A stretch of DNA of 64,000 nucleotides. Origin: Candolleomyces eurysporus (taxonomy: Eukaryota > Basidiomycota > Agaricomycetes > Agaricales > Psathyrellaceae). The stretch is from positions 1 through 64,000 of the forward strand of contig JANBPK010000853.1 of assembly GCA_027579435.1 (NCBI GenBank), given 5' to 3'. The translations under genes were made by a program, and so were the position numbers. Positions 22,179 to 33,403 of this stretch are shown one piece after another (position 1 is the stretch's first letter; each line of letters begins with the position of its first letter). Below the pieces are notes generated by a model that was given only the letters and a program-made list of their open reading frames with translations, had not been told where the DNA came from and searched no databases.

Positions 22179-24072
22179 TCAGCGCCCAGCGACGGAGACG
22201 GTGTGAACAGTGATAAGAATTCCATCAGGAGGTGGGGACAGAGCCCGAGGGGAAGGGCGAACCGGGTCAAGTCCGGAGGCCGACCTCGAATCAGAATATT
22301 CTGTCGATTCGTGAGTTATCTGGGGTTCATCCTGACTGATAGCGTGCATCGTGGCATGGGTAAAGGGCACAGGAGACGGGCTCTGCGAACGCCGCCATCG
22401 GTCAGGCTTGAAAAACCAGTCACGATTTAGGGTGATCCTCGGAGAGCCTTCGGAGCTCTGGGTCGGTTTGGTTTTGGGCACATCTCGACACTTTGTGGAC
22501 GGTTCAGCGATAGTATGATCGGAGGAGGATGCTAACGAAGAAGATGAGAGAGAGGAAGGTATATCTTCGCGCCTTTTGCTGAAGTCATGAGCAGCTTGTT
22601 GTGATTGAGATTCGAATTCGAGAGGGTATAGCACAGACTTTCCGATCGAACTCGTAGAATATGGCGGGGGGAAACTATGTCCATTCCGCTCGATGTCACA
22701 AAGCTCAACCGAATGAATTATCGCATCGAAAGTTGATTGAGAGGCTGACGTCTTGTAAGGAGGAGGCTGGCCTTCGGGGATGGAGGTTTTTCCAAGTTTC
22801 AATGGCTTCGCCCAACTATGCAAGTCGCAAGTCATGAACACAGCCCATCTCATCAAGCAAATTTGCCGACGTACCTAGGTAGACCCGCCTTGCGAGAGTC
22901 GGAACGCCAGCGATTTAGGCCAAAGTAGCCGAGCACGCCGTAGGATATCAGGTTGTACTGTTTCCTGGCTTCGGAAGAAAATGCAAAGAGGAGGAAGTAA
23001 AGGAGTGCAGAGACAACTGGAAGCCATCTCGTCGCCTCAACGGCAATTGGAAGGCCGCTCTGGGCTCGCCATGAGGCAGCTGTGAAGACCCTCACAGTGG
23101 AGAAGGTGGAATGCGCGTCGTCCCAGGACACCCAAGGCTTCAGACCTGAGCTCGCGAATCGATAGATATTGTATACACCAGCCGACGCCGCGAACGTCAC
23201 GATACTGATAGAAAGGATCATGAGACGCAGGTAGCGACTGGGAGTCATGGAGGCTGTGGCGTATATTAATTGGGAGAACTGGGCACGGTATATCCAGAAG
23301 CCTCGAAAAGCCATCCCTGGCAAAAGGTCAATCATGGTGTGGACAAAGAGATGGATAATGGAGACACTCACCACAACAAATGAATGAAACAAGCCCGAGG
23401 ACTATGGGCCACAAAAGGTAGACGAAATAGGCAGGAAGCGAATTGTCAATCACAGGATAGCACCCGATATCCTCGAGAATGTCAAAGCGATGGCTCTGAA
23501 CCACGAAGTCTAATTTGTGTTGGTTAGACGGCAAGCTTCCGAAGAGTGCCAATCGTAACGGCTTACGAAGTATCATGACAAGAAATGGGATGCCAGCGGA
23601 TATCGATAGGTCGATAGCGAGTGTACGACGCCTCTGAATAGTTGTTAATTGAGAATTCCTGCAACACGCAACCGTTACAACTCCCAACTCACATTTTGCT
23701 TGGTCGAGGAAGACAGTCGGAAAGCAGTGACGAGATACAGGCGTCGACTAATGCACATAATCGAAGCAGGTATCCCAACGCTGACTCCAACTATCATCTT
23801 CGAGCCTGAACAGCTCTATTAGTCGATGAGCTCCATGGGATGTAAAAGAACTTACTGATATCACACCAAACTGGCGCATGGTTGAGCACATTGCCTTTCC
23901 ATGCCAAGGAATTCGCAAAGCCAGTTAAACAGGCAAGCGCTATCCAAATCAAAAGTGCACATGTGCCAGCATTTGAGGCGTTGAGACTCCACCACAGAGG
24001 AGCTATAGAGACGCCAGTGCCCAAAAACGAGAGGATTGGGTACAATGGATAGGTGGGATCATTCGAGGCCAT
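22179..24072 (-). CDS. STE3-like pheromone receptor 1
   Basis: Six exons (24072-23856, 23805-23693, 23633-23567, 23509-23372, 23316-22875, 22815-22179) give about 537 residues. N-terminus DPTYPLYPILSFLG and APVWCDISSKMIVGVSVGIP, then FRLSSSTKQN|RRRTLAID, VVQSHRFDILEDIGCYP and FWIYRAQFSQL are STE3-class GPCR landmarks. Seven hydrophobic segments fall at roughly 10-30, 37-60, 75-95, 120-138, 160-185, 215-240 and 285-305. A cytosolic tail of about 220 residues is Ser/Pro-rich and ends PPPDGILITVHTVSVAGR. It detects farnesylated pheromone and signals through a heterotrimeric G protein. Exons 1-4 have the same lengths as in receptor 2, supporting the splice choices. Confidence 0.9.
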
Positions 24073-24705
24073 TCAAAAGGCCGAAAATAGTGACGATTGT
24101 ACGGTGAGATTGTTGAAAGTGAGAGGAAGAAGAGCGCAGCTCCGGCATGCTGGCGTGTTGAAAACTCTTCGCATACTTACGGCTTCTGGAGAACAATGCG
24201 TTGATTCCAGCTTCGGCTCAGGGTCAGGACAATGCTGGCGCACAGCGCGCCTTTAAGCGCGTGACACTTTTCCATTGTGACTAGCCGTGACAGCGTGACG
24301 AAGGCGCTTGAGACTTCCGTTGGAGCGCCTGAAGTTCGGGACATGGGTTGAACGAAAAATCATTCCATTTGGACGTATAGTGTCGTTAGGTGCAGTGACG
24401 TGTACAGTTAGGTAAATAAAAGGCGTAAGACGGAAGGACGGAGGCCGTGAACAGACGTGAACGAATCTATCTCTTTAAGAAGAGCGTAAAAGTGGGCGTA
24501 AGTAACTCAAAAAATAAAAATACAGATCGCTGGTGCACTTTGTAATTAAGGAGTCCTGCAAGAAGACGCGGTGTAGACTGTAAATAAACATTGTGACATA
24601 AGAGAAAGAGTGAGCGTCCTTGCCGAGCCAGGGCGAGGCACTGGGGAATCGGGGGATCGAACGATTTCGTGAATGGACTCGTGTCAGTAGGGAGGTATCG
24701 TGCTT
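24073..24705. promoter_or_regulatory. promoter of receptor 1, 3' flank of receptor 2
   Basis: No gene seen. No exact ACAAAGGGA motif found here. Confidence 0.4.
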
Positions 24706-26543
24706 CTATCGCCTCAGTGACTCGGACGACGTCTGAGTAAAGCTATGCACCGTCACGAAGATACCATCCACATGAGGGGACGAACTTGGGTGTGGGACAG
24801 TGGCGGGGTATGGAAGAGGTGGGGAGAATGGGCGATGGTAACCAGGAGAGTTACTTGGTGGAGGCGCTGGAGACGGTGAAGGCGACTGGCGAGGGCTCGG
24901 CTGTACAACATTGGCATAATCTGTAAAGGGGAGCGATTCGAAGCTGATTCTCTTTGTGTGCAGGGGCGATGGGTCTTCATCCTTGAGGGTGCTGACAGAG
25001 CCGAGCACTGTAGTGGTCATGGATGTGGGAGAGCTGGGAAAATCCAGAGATATACGGTGANGGGGACGACACATATCGCGGAGGGGGTGGAAGGGAATGC
25101 GACTCAGAGCTCTCGCCAAAGCTGCTTCCTTTGTAAGCTCCGAGCTCAACATCAGTCGCAGTGTGAGAAGAGGATGTGAATGTAGAGCTTTTCTTGGGGG
25201 AATCGCTGCCTTGCTTGGTCAGATCGAAGTTGGATTCTCCAGACGTTTTGCTACCGAGCTTCAACGGCTTCACCCAGCTATAGAATCATTAGCCACATGG
25301 GAATTATTCAGGGCAAAAATGAGACATACCTTGGCAACAACGCTTTGGGAGCTTGAGGAGAGGGACGTGGCACGATACCAAACGGCTTGACACCAGCCCA
25401 GAAAATGGTGCGATAGTGCTTTCGGGCCTCGGAGGCGAAGCCAAACAGCGCGAAAAAGATAAAGGAGCAGAAGACGGGTAACCAACGTGTGAGTTCGACG
25501 GAGATATGGGTATAAGTATCACTGCGCCAGAGGAAGGCAGGGTAGCGATCGACTCTGGAAAATCCGTAGTGCGTATCTTCCCATGAAACCCATTTTGCGG
25601 GGCCTTGNCCCCCCAGTGCCGATGATAATGACAAAGACTCCGAGTGGCACATTGAAAAGCATGTCCAGCATCGCCAGGGCCATGAGTCGTAAATATCGGC
25701 TGATGGACATTCCAGAATTTGAAGAAATTAGTTGACTGAACTGCGCACGGCGCACCCAGAAAGCGCGGAGTGTGAGAGCTGAAAGTATGGCATGTTAGAA
25801 GATTTGAAAAGGCTACACGACTGTGTCGCTCACCGGAGTAGACGAAAGAGATAGTGCCAAGCAAAGGGGGCCACATGAAGTAAAGTGGATAAGCAGGAAC
25901 TACGTTGTAGATGGAGGGGTAGCAGCCAACATCCTGGAGAATGTCGAAGCGGTGGCCTTGCACGATATAATCTGCATTGAAGGACCAAGGTCAATCGAAA
26001 GCTCAGTTTGCCTTTGTGAACAGTGACGTACGCAAGATCATGACGATGACGGGGATGCCACATGCTATACAGCTGTCGACTATAACCATCCTCCTTTTCT
26101 GCACGACGTGAATATGAGAGAGAGAAGATAACGATGAAAACTATGGAAGACGCACATCTTCGCGGGTTATACTGTTTGCTTGAAGGGAAATTAACATATA
26201 GAGTCGACGGCTGATGCATAGAATCGATGCAGGGATCCCGACGCTGACCCCAATGTATATCTTCGCGGCTTAGGGAAGACCCGTCAATTTCAATGAGCGG
26301 AAGAGGACTGCCAGACAAGAACTCACAGATATCGCACCATACTGGGGCATAATTGAGAATGCTGCCTTTCCATACGATCGAATTAATGAACAGGTTCAAG
26401 CAGGCAACCCCCGTCCAGATCATGTACGCGCAGGTCCCAGAGTTCCATGCTTGGACGTGCCACGGAAGTGGGACAAGGGCGAAGATGAACCCGAGGAAAG
26501 AGAAAATCGGAAAGAGAGGAAATGTAGGGTCAAAAGATTGCAT
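24706..26543 (-). CDS. STE3-like pheromone receptor 2
   Basis: Six exons (26543-26327, 26268-26156, 26098-26032, 25971-25834, 25778-25330, 25277-24706) give about 517 residues once the Ns at 25061 and 25608 are treated as extra bases. Landmarks: DPTFPLFPIFSFLG, NYAPVWCDISAKIYIGVSVG, KRRMVIVDSCIACGIPV, YIVQGHRFDILQDVGCYP, FWVRRAQFSQL, WVSWEDTHYGFSRV and FASEARKHYRTIFW. The tail is Ser/Pro-rich and contains DGIFVTVHSF near its end, related to DGILITVHTV of receptor 1. An in-frame ATG at 26588 is possible, but ATG 26543 gives an exon 1 of 217 nt exactly as in receptor 1. Same role as receptor 1, probably with different pheromone specificity. Confidence 0.88.
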
Positions 26544-27372
26544 AATGGAACAAAGACTCGTGAAGGAAGTGGGGAGGGAAGTCGACACGATGAGAGTATG
26601 GGAGTAGCATGGCGCTATATCTTCTTTTTGAAATCATTGACGAGACAATGGTCTTTGGCAACAATGCTTTGATGCCAAACACCTATAGTTTGCGCACCTT
26701 GTCACACGTCACAATAGCGGTCACGTCACATTGTGTCACGCTTGACCGGATTCCCACGGAAGCGCGTCGCGTCGATCTTGCGCTCGCTCAACGCTCAGCG
26801 CTCAGCTCCTCCCAAATCCTCCCTCCAGCTCTTCTGGGCTAACGTAGCCCTGAAAAAGCGTGCAGTTTGAGCTATTGTAAATTTCTTGAGCACTCTCACT
26901 CGATCACGTATGGTGGACTCGATCATCACATAGATTCACTTGGCTACTGCTATTACACGAGGGCGACGCGGCATTTACACGCTAACAAGGGGCATACAAA
27001 CAATAAGGAGCGGCATGAAGTTTGTATCGTATCGGACTCTCACGGAGAGATAGGTGGATATAGTACACTTTGGCAGCGATGGCACCATCGAACAAGAGAA
27101 CGAAAGAAAACGTGAGGGGTCGTGATATAAGTACAGGAGGATGAAAGACGATGAGAAGGCTTGTGGACGGGCATGATTGTTTTCCAGAACAAATCATGGG
27201 CTGTATAATAATCCCGCTGGCATGCAGCGCGCCGAAGCTCTGGGAGATCTGCGTCTCGTGAAGGTCGTGATAATCTAAGACGGTGAATGAGAACAACTCT
27301 CTTGCAACCATAGGAACTACTCACAAGTTAGAGAATAAGTTAGGCGAAAAATCCTGGTGTCTGTTGGGTCGC
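26544..27372. other. intergenic, 3' region of pheromone 2 and promoter of receptor 2
   Basis: Contains an intron-like GTGAGT...CTTAG segment (about 27267-27325, minus strand) shortly after the pheromone stop, analogous to the spliced 3' UTR of pheromone 1. No other gene seen. Confidence 0.4.
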
Positions 27373-27588
27373 TCAAGCGACGACGCAAAACGTGGTTTGA
27401 TTTCGCCCCATTACACTTTCTGCGTCGACCGGGGCGCCTTCAGGGTCAAGCGATGATATGCTATCGTCCAGGAAGGAGGACATGGGGCAAGTGATGTCGA
27501 GGGTAAGACCAGGCTCAGCGAGGTCGAACTCAACTTCACCTGAAAGGGAAGCGATGTTGAGGGTGAAGAAGGTATCAGTGGCGATCAT
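27373..27588 (-). CDS. CaaX mating pheromone precursor 2
   Basis: A 71-residue frame from ATG 27588 to TGA 27373, beginning MIATDTFFTLNIASLSG and ending GRNQTTFCVVA-stop. The terminal C-V-V-A box, acidic body (EVEFDLAEPG, DPEGAPVDAES) and position next to STE3 genes identify a lipopeptide pheromone precursor; the mature peptide would be the last dozen or so residues, farnesylated on Cys. It is upstream of receptor 2 on the same strand. A longer in-frame frame upstream exists (alternative start) but lacks precursor features. The precursor body shows no close similarity to precursor 1 outside the CaaX box, suggesting a different specificity class. Confidence 0.85.
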   Translation of the reverse strand: MIATDTFFTLNIASLSGEVEFDLAEPGLTLDITCPMSSFLDDSISSLDPEGAPVDAESVMGRNQTTFCVVA

Positions 27589-29198
27589 GGTGTATTTGCG
27601 GTAGGGTGGGAGTAGAATAGTGTGAGGGGCTCGTCGTTGAGGGTGATGAGAAGAGCAGTACGAGTGAGGTATTGAGGGAAGTGCGAACTCGATGGGCAAT
27701 TTGCAGGAGATATTGAGGGTGCATTGTCAGGATAGCGTGCTCTTATATCTGTTTGAACAACAATCCCAAGCGACTCAAGCCAAACTTTCAACCCAATGCG
27801 CAGACGATCTGATCATTGTTCCACTAAAACAGCCAGTTCGTCCGGGCACTTGAAAAGAATTCTTACTCTTGTTTAGCGGTGTGGGAACACACGAGGATTG
27901 CCAAGCTTGACCAAACAAAGATGTTTGTCCCTTTGTCACTGGCTGAGCTTGACGAAAATTCGAATCAAGTAGGAGTGTTTCAAGGAGTTTCATTCATATC
28001 TATACGGTAAAATGAAATTTGTTCTTGCATCATGGTGGAATATGAGACAACACGTCGGTTCGCCTCTCGAATCGCACTGGGGCACTGGCTAGCGACGGGC
28101 CGGTATTTGATCCGAAGAGCTCCCGCGCCGCCCGTCAATGATACCGCAGCCGTTTGATCAGTTCGATATGCACGATTAGAATTCTATGTAGGACTGTACG
28201 TTCTTCAAGAGGCTGTTCNAAAAAACGCTTCATATTGTCTCTAGCTTCTATCGAAAATTCCACACTTAATTGTTGTGTTTGAAAAACTCCATTTCACAGC
28301 TTGAGGATACACCTGAACCGACAATCTGTTAATCTGGTCTAGGACAATCCAGCTCGGTGAGAATCGATACAAGGCCTCATGGGCCCCAAGAAACCCCTTC
28401 CTGGTTCGCGCCTGTGACCTGACCTTTCCGCAGTTAAGTCCTCGCACGATACGAGTCGAAACAAGTATAGCATATTCCAATAGAAGGGTGCGTTCTTGGG
28501 CGGGGGCCGCCTGCTANTTTTTTTTAGAGCTCGGGGCTCTGCAGATTGATAGATAATTGAGTCATATCTCGGCCGGGCTTCCGTCTCTATCATCTTGGAA
28601 ATTTTGGAAATTTCTATCTGTACTTTGGCCGCTCATAGCCGGCGAGAGTGCGAGTGGATAATGATGTAGTGGAGCATCCCGCTCGCAATTCTTCTCGGTG
28701 GATGTAGATCTATAAATCTTGATCCGGAGCCCAGGCTCTGGTGGGGCGCCGTGGTGAGTTGGATCGGTTCGTCGAAAAAAATTACTAGTCAGCTGAGCAG
28801 CAAAAAAAAAAGGAGGAAGGAGAACCTCGTGAATAGAGAGGCAAGCTTCTGAGGACCGAAGTAGATTGCCGTCGATCTCGTATTTGCACCGGGATTGAAT
28901 TCTGGGGTACGGGGCTAGACGCCAAGATTTCTATGACGCGCGGCTTCACAGCTGGCGAGGCCTAGTGCACAGGAGGAGATGAAGATAGAAACGAGAGAAC
29001 TCGTTTGAAGGTACGCCGACAGACACGCTAGAGCCTAGCTCAGATGCGACTCTAAATCTTTCTCTTATGCTCGAGTTCCGTTCCAAAGTCTGATTTGCTC
29101 AGGGTTGCTGAGCGTAAAATTTGAGCTCCGCGCCCTTTCTCGGCTTTGAGTAGATCGATGACGACACTAGGACTAGGCGCCCTGCTCTGTAGCTCAGC
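27589..29198. promoter_or_regulatory. promoter region of pheromone precursor 2 and spacer
   Basis: The proximal part holds a TATAAG-type box (minus strand, near 27740) and ACAAAGGGA at 27928. From 28.0 to 29.2 kb no gene could be supported; N characters at 28219 and 28517 lie at A and T runs. Confidence 0.4.
27928..27936 (-). promoter_or_regulatory. candidate pheromone response element ACAAAGGGA
   Basis: Exact minus-strand match about 340 bp upstream of pheromone precursor 2 and in its orientation. Together with the motif at 21649 both pheromone genes carry one. Confidence 0.45.
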
Positions 29199-30152
29199 AT
29201 GGCCTTCGAAAACGCGCATCACTTTGTCATCCACCATGCAACCTTCATATCGAGTGAGGTAGCAAACTTCTATTTGCCTGCAACTGGTAAGTAAGCTTTC
29301 TATGCTGGCTTCGTGCACGACGCCGTCGCCGTCAAAGTTGACCGTCGCTGGGGCTGTCTACAGCAACCAACTCTCAGGGCCAAACTACGCCTGTCAATAC
29401 CGCAACTATTCTGCAGACTGAGTGCCTTTGCCAATCGCTACAAAGTTCGAACGCCTCGGCTGCACCATCATCCCCTCGCTCAATCAAGGCAACCGTCACG
29501 GTTGACGCCCTTCGCTACCGGCGAGGACCACGAACAAGCTGCGATGCTATAGGCCAATACCCTATCGGGACCAAGATTGAGATAGTCTCTTATACCTCAG
29601 AGAATACGACAGTTGTGAACGGCGATCCGTGAGTGCGATACGCTGCTATCGTCTTACTATCTTAATGAACAATGGGTTGTCACCGCTCGTGGGTCCCCAG
29701 GAGGTGGGCCCAGCTCACGAACGGGTGGTGGGTCGCCATGTCGGGAGGTCGATACGTCTCCTGCGATGAGCCAACTCCTGCGAACAACATCACTTCTAGT
29801 ATACAGCCGCACCAACCCTTGAGTACCTCAGCCGCACCTTCAGTCCCTCGGTCAACAATTCGGGCTACTGTCAAGGTGGATGGTCTTCGCTACCGGCGAG
29901 GCCCACGTACAAGCTGCGATGCTATAGGCCAATACCCTATCGGAACCAAGATTGAGGTCGTCTCCTTCACCTCGGAGAATACAACGGTTGTGAACGGTGA
30001 TCCGTGAGTGCGATGCGCTGTTATCCAGTTGCCTGTGCTTATTGGACTCTGCGTCCTTGTCGCTCTCGATTGTCAGGAGGTGGGCCGCTTTGTCGTGGGG
30101 TCAGTACGTTGCCTGTGATGACCCTATTCCTGCCGGAGGCTCTCCAGCATAG
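29199..30152 (+). CDS. protein with two bacterial-type SH3 repeats
   Basis: Exons 29199-29286, 29364-29628, 29701-30003 and 30077-30152 give about 243 residues. Each repeat reads VDALRYRRGPRTSCDAIGQY then PIGTKIEIVSYTSENTTVVN, and continues across an intron as GDPRWAQLTNGWWVAMSGGR..YVSCD (repeat 1) and GDPRWAALSWGQYVACDD (repeat 2). This is the bacterial SH3 (SH3b) pattern usual in secreted proteins that bind cell wall or polysaccharide. Even the introns after GDP start alike (GTGAGTGCGAT.CGCTG), so the repeat arose by duplication of exon plus intron. The N-terminus is uncertain: the chosen ATG gives no clear signal peptide, while an out-of-frame ATG at 29158 begins MTTLGLGALLCSSA, which looks like one. 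Confidence 0.7.
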
Positions 30153-31450
30153 CCCTTTGCATTCTTTATCTACCGCAATTACTGTCAGTCACTCGGGCCG
30201 CTTTGAATACGATTCTTTTCCGCCACAAAACCGCAGCAATTGCTTTCAGATTGAGAACAAGCGTCTGTGTAGATGAACGACAGGAGAAGCTGGGTGAAGA
30301 TTAACTGCAGGCGTCGTTTGCAAGCTTGAAGAGTCGACTCTCTTCACCTTGGGGGTATGTAGCAATAGCGGCTTCCAGCGATTCTTTCTTAAAATATCTT
30401 CAAGTGATTCAAACATACCCAGAGTCTTCCGGAGAATTTCGAGTTTCTTGCAGTGGACCCAAACATCGTTCCAAATCAGGGCCTGGTGTTGTGATTGATA
30501 TTGACGCAAGAGTAGCTGCCATGGTACTTACAATGCACCGTTTTTTTGAGCTCGCTGTGTCCGTAAACGTACTAATACTGTTGTTTCTCGGCTGCTATCT
30601 TCTTTGAAGAACACAAAATATGGCCCCTGCCAATCCTGATGGCGCTGTCAGATCATCGATCACCATTACGTTGAGATGCGAACGCTGTTGTCTCTCCAAG
30701 TCCGCGTCAACATCGACATGCACGTTGGACAACCCAAAGGCATCACTGGTCGAACGTATAAAGACATTATCTTCTCGCTCAACGAAATAAAACAACTCCA
30801 TTGATCCACCGCCGGGCTCTCCCTGAATTGGCCTGACCCTCGGTCATTTTGTACCCTATGGAATAACTATCAGTCAAGAATTATTATTCAGAGTCCGGTA
30901 CTCTTGAGGACTCCAGCTTCTGCTCCCACGATTAACTCCACGCTGTGAATCGTACATTATGTTTAAGTTCTAGCCTCCTTGCTGCCACCTGTGTAAAGTC
31001 TTGATATTGGAGCCAGCGGAAGCTAGATCTCCCTCCGTTCATGGATGAGTACCTGAAATGCGCCGGTGAGGGTCGCATTCTCGTGCCGGATGCTTGCTCA
31101 ACGGCCTGCATTTTGAACGTAGGTCCCAATCTATTGCTGTCTCACTCCTTTTACCGTATCGGAATTATCGGCCATGATGTCCCAGATGTCAGTCACTTAA
31201 GATTCTTTCACTGTCTGAGGAAGGGGGAGGATTTCCATGAGTGGGTCTAGCGTCTGCATGCAATATACCTCGTTGATAAATTTAGAGATCCACTTGGATG
31301 AGATGGCCGGGACGTCAGTGGAGTTCATATGGCGCTGAAGAATCCTGTAAAAACTGATGTGGTCCGAGATACCGTCGTCGGCGGCGCCGGTGACATTTTT
31401 CAATGCTGTCCCTCAATACAGGATGCATATTCTCTCGAATTCGACGTGCT
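30153..31450. other. intergenic, no gene supported
   Basis: Frames on both strands are short and unsupported by splice-consistent neighbours. Confidence 0.4.
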
Positions 31451-31749
31451 ATCGAGTGTGATTCCAAGGCCGATATTGGAGGTTTTGACTTTGCGCAGGT
31501 GGTTTTGCGTTATCTAATCCTATCCGCACTGATCCTTGATCCGCATCTTGCACGAAATCCGAGGTCAGGCGGCGCTTCCGAGCAAATTTACCAGTTTTCT
31601 TTTCAAATTTGTTCCTTTCTTCCATGCCCTTCCCTTGAAGGTCTGAATACCAGTGAGTCAGCTGTTCCCATATCTTCCAACGTGGATGCTTCGCCGCGTA
31701 TACAAAGAATCCCAGGTTTACAAAGCTCATATAACCTGACTCGAAGAGC

Positions 31750-32640
31750 TTGCAGGCGTCGATTAGCATCCCTTTCCTTTCACTTGCTCCCTCTGTTCTG
31801 TTTCGCCTCTCCAAGTCTCAGAGAGGACACACCTTCGATTTCTTCTGCCTCCAACTCCGCCGAGTCTGCGATGATTACTTGCGTGATCAATGCCTACGTC
31901 AATCGGCATCGCCAGTCCAAACGTCAAGAGATACGGTCAAGTTTATGTTAGTTGTGAGAGAAAACGCCGTGTGTGTACACCCTGCCTTCTCTTTTCGCAC
32001 TTACGAGAACGGTGACGTCTATCGTCCACTCCCGCTCCCAGCTACCAAACCGTGATCTGACTCGGAACGACGGAGAGATTACCTGTGCCCACGAGAATTC
32101 ATCTAGTAGTAACGGAGTGTCTCAACCTCAGTCTTGCCTTCATTTTTTTCCAGCTGTTATCATTTCCACGTACTGTGCTTTACCAGCGTCAATCTCAAGT
32201 CAATCCCATCGAAACTGCAGCAAAACGTAACCCTGTTTACACCTCTTTACTCGGGAGGGCGGCTTCACCGCCTGGCAACAGACAGGGGCTTCCATCACTA
32301 CCCGCTGCTTGTCCTCGAGTGGGCACAGTTTGACATTCAAGCTCTTTCCAGATTTGCTGTATATCGATCCACACCCTTTCTCCGTTCAGGATCTCGAGTT
32401 TCTTTTTGTAAGACGGCGCACATGGGTTTCTATGTGTGCTTTTCTTTATGAAGGATTGTACGATGACAAGCGAGTCTGGGCCGTTCTTTCTTGTTCTTTC
32501 TCAGCAAACACTACCGGCCACAGGTGTGGCGTTCTTCCGTATCCTCTCAATCTTTTATGATACAAGTATTGTTCTCGGAGCTCACAGCAACAATGTGGGC
32601 GGTTGTGATCGCACTGCTGTGGCTTCAATTGCATTATGAA
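31750..32640 (+). other. possible degenerate coding region, duplicated at 43.3-44.2 kb
   Basis: A frame of 101 codons from 31750 (MQASISIPFLSLAPSVLFR) stays open in the duplicate at 43276, which has an in-frame 21-bp insertion, hinting at past coding. Further on both copies encode MCAFLYEG.Y.DKRVWAVL, but in frames broken by single-base shifts. On the opposite strand a 121-codon frame (31449-31814) is open only in this copy and has stops in the duplicate. No product recognised. Confidence 0.3.
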
Positions 32641-32669
32641 GACCCCACACCAGAAGTCTCTCCCGTGGG

Positions 32670-32677
32670 TATATAAA
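32670..32677 (+). promoter_or_regulatory. TATA box of the Asn/Pro-rich gene
   Basis: TATATAAA 78 bp before ATG 32748; the duplicate has TATATAAA at 44209-44216, 81 bp before its ATG. Confidence 0.5.
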
Positions 32678-32747
32678 GCTAGCTTTTTCGCCTTCTAGCC
32701 GTCAGATCACTCACTCCTCTTCAGCTTATTTCTCCATTCTGATTCCA

Positions 32748-33403
32748 ATGTCAAGTCACTCCAGCACAGGTGCGGATACCACGACGGTGAATTTTGTGCA
32801 GACCGGTGGCTTTCAAATTTCAAACAACAATAACTACCAGCCCGGAAGCAGGCATGAAAACCCGGTCTACGTTATGCAGAGTGGCGTCTATCGTCTCGCG
32901 AGCCCAGGGGCCGTTCGCCGGCCGCCCAATGGTAATAGACCTCCTGCTGTGCGCAATCCCAACGCCCACACCCTAGACGGCCACTTCGCCGGTCAGAGGA
33001 TTTATATTAGCAGTATGGATATTCTTCTCTGAGTTTTTATTAGCTTTCTCTGATTTTCGAATCATTGTCAGCCGACTCTAGGAACTGGGAGCCGGGTCCA
33101 ACGCGTTACATGTCTCGGAGCTCAAGGAAGGCAGACAAGACGGGTGCTGAGCCCTGTAGCGGCGAAGGCAAATCCAAGGGTGGGTGTTCCATGCTTGATA
33201 TTGGTTCAATGAATTGACATTCCGTTTTTTTGACAGGAGAGACCTCGCTCGACCCCAACGAGAAGGTCGCTCCTGCTAGCACTGATGGTGGTGCCTCGTC
33301 TCTGGTAGAAGAGTCCTCCAAGACCGTCGCCACTGAGTCGCCTTTGGATGAATGGGAGGACATCAGCGGAGTGGAAACTAGCGATGACCGGACTGGCCAA
33401 TGA
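32748..33403 (+). CDS. Asn/Pro-rich unknown protein, full-length copy
   Basis: Three exons, 32748-33012, 33072-33179 and 33237-33403, give 179 residues. Start MSSHSSTGADTTTVN, then GGFQISNNNNYQPGS, VYVMQSGVY and a Pro-rich linker; exon 2 holds a basic stretch (RYMSRSSRKADK) and exon 3 an acidic tail (LDEWEDISGVETSDD). No signal peptide, membrane segment or known domain. Both introns and the TATA box are conserved in the duplicate at 44290, which ends earlier. Function unknown; disordered and polar, possibly nuclear. Confidence 0.75.

Noticed and set aside
26015..26023. ACAAAGGCA in intron 3 of receptor 2
   Set aside because: One mismatch to ACAAAGGGA and intronic, so not listed as a response element.
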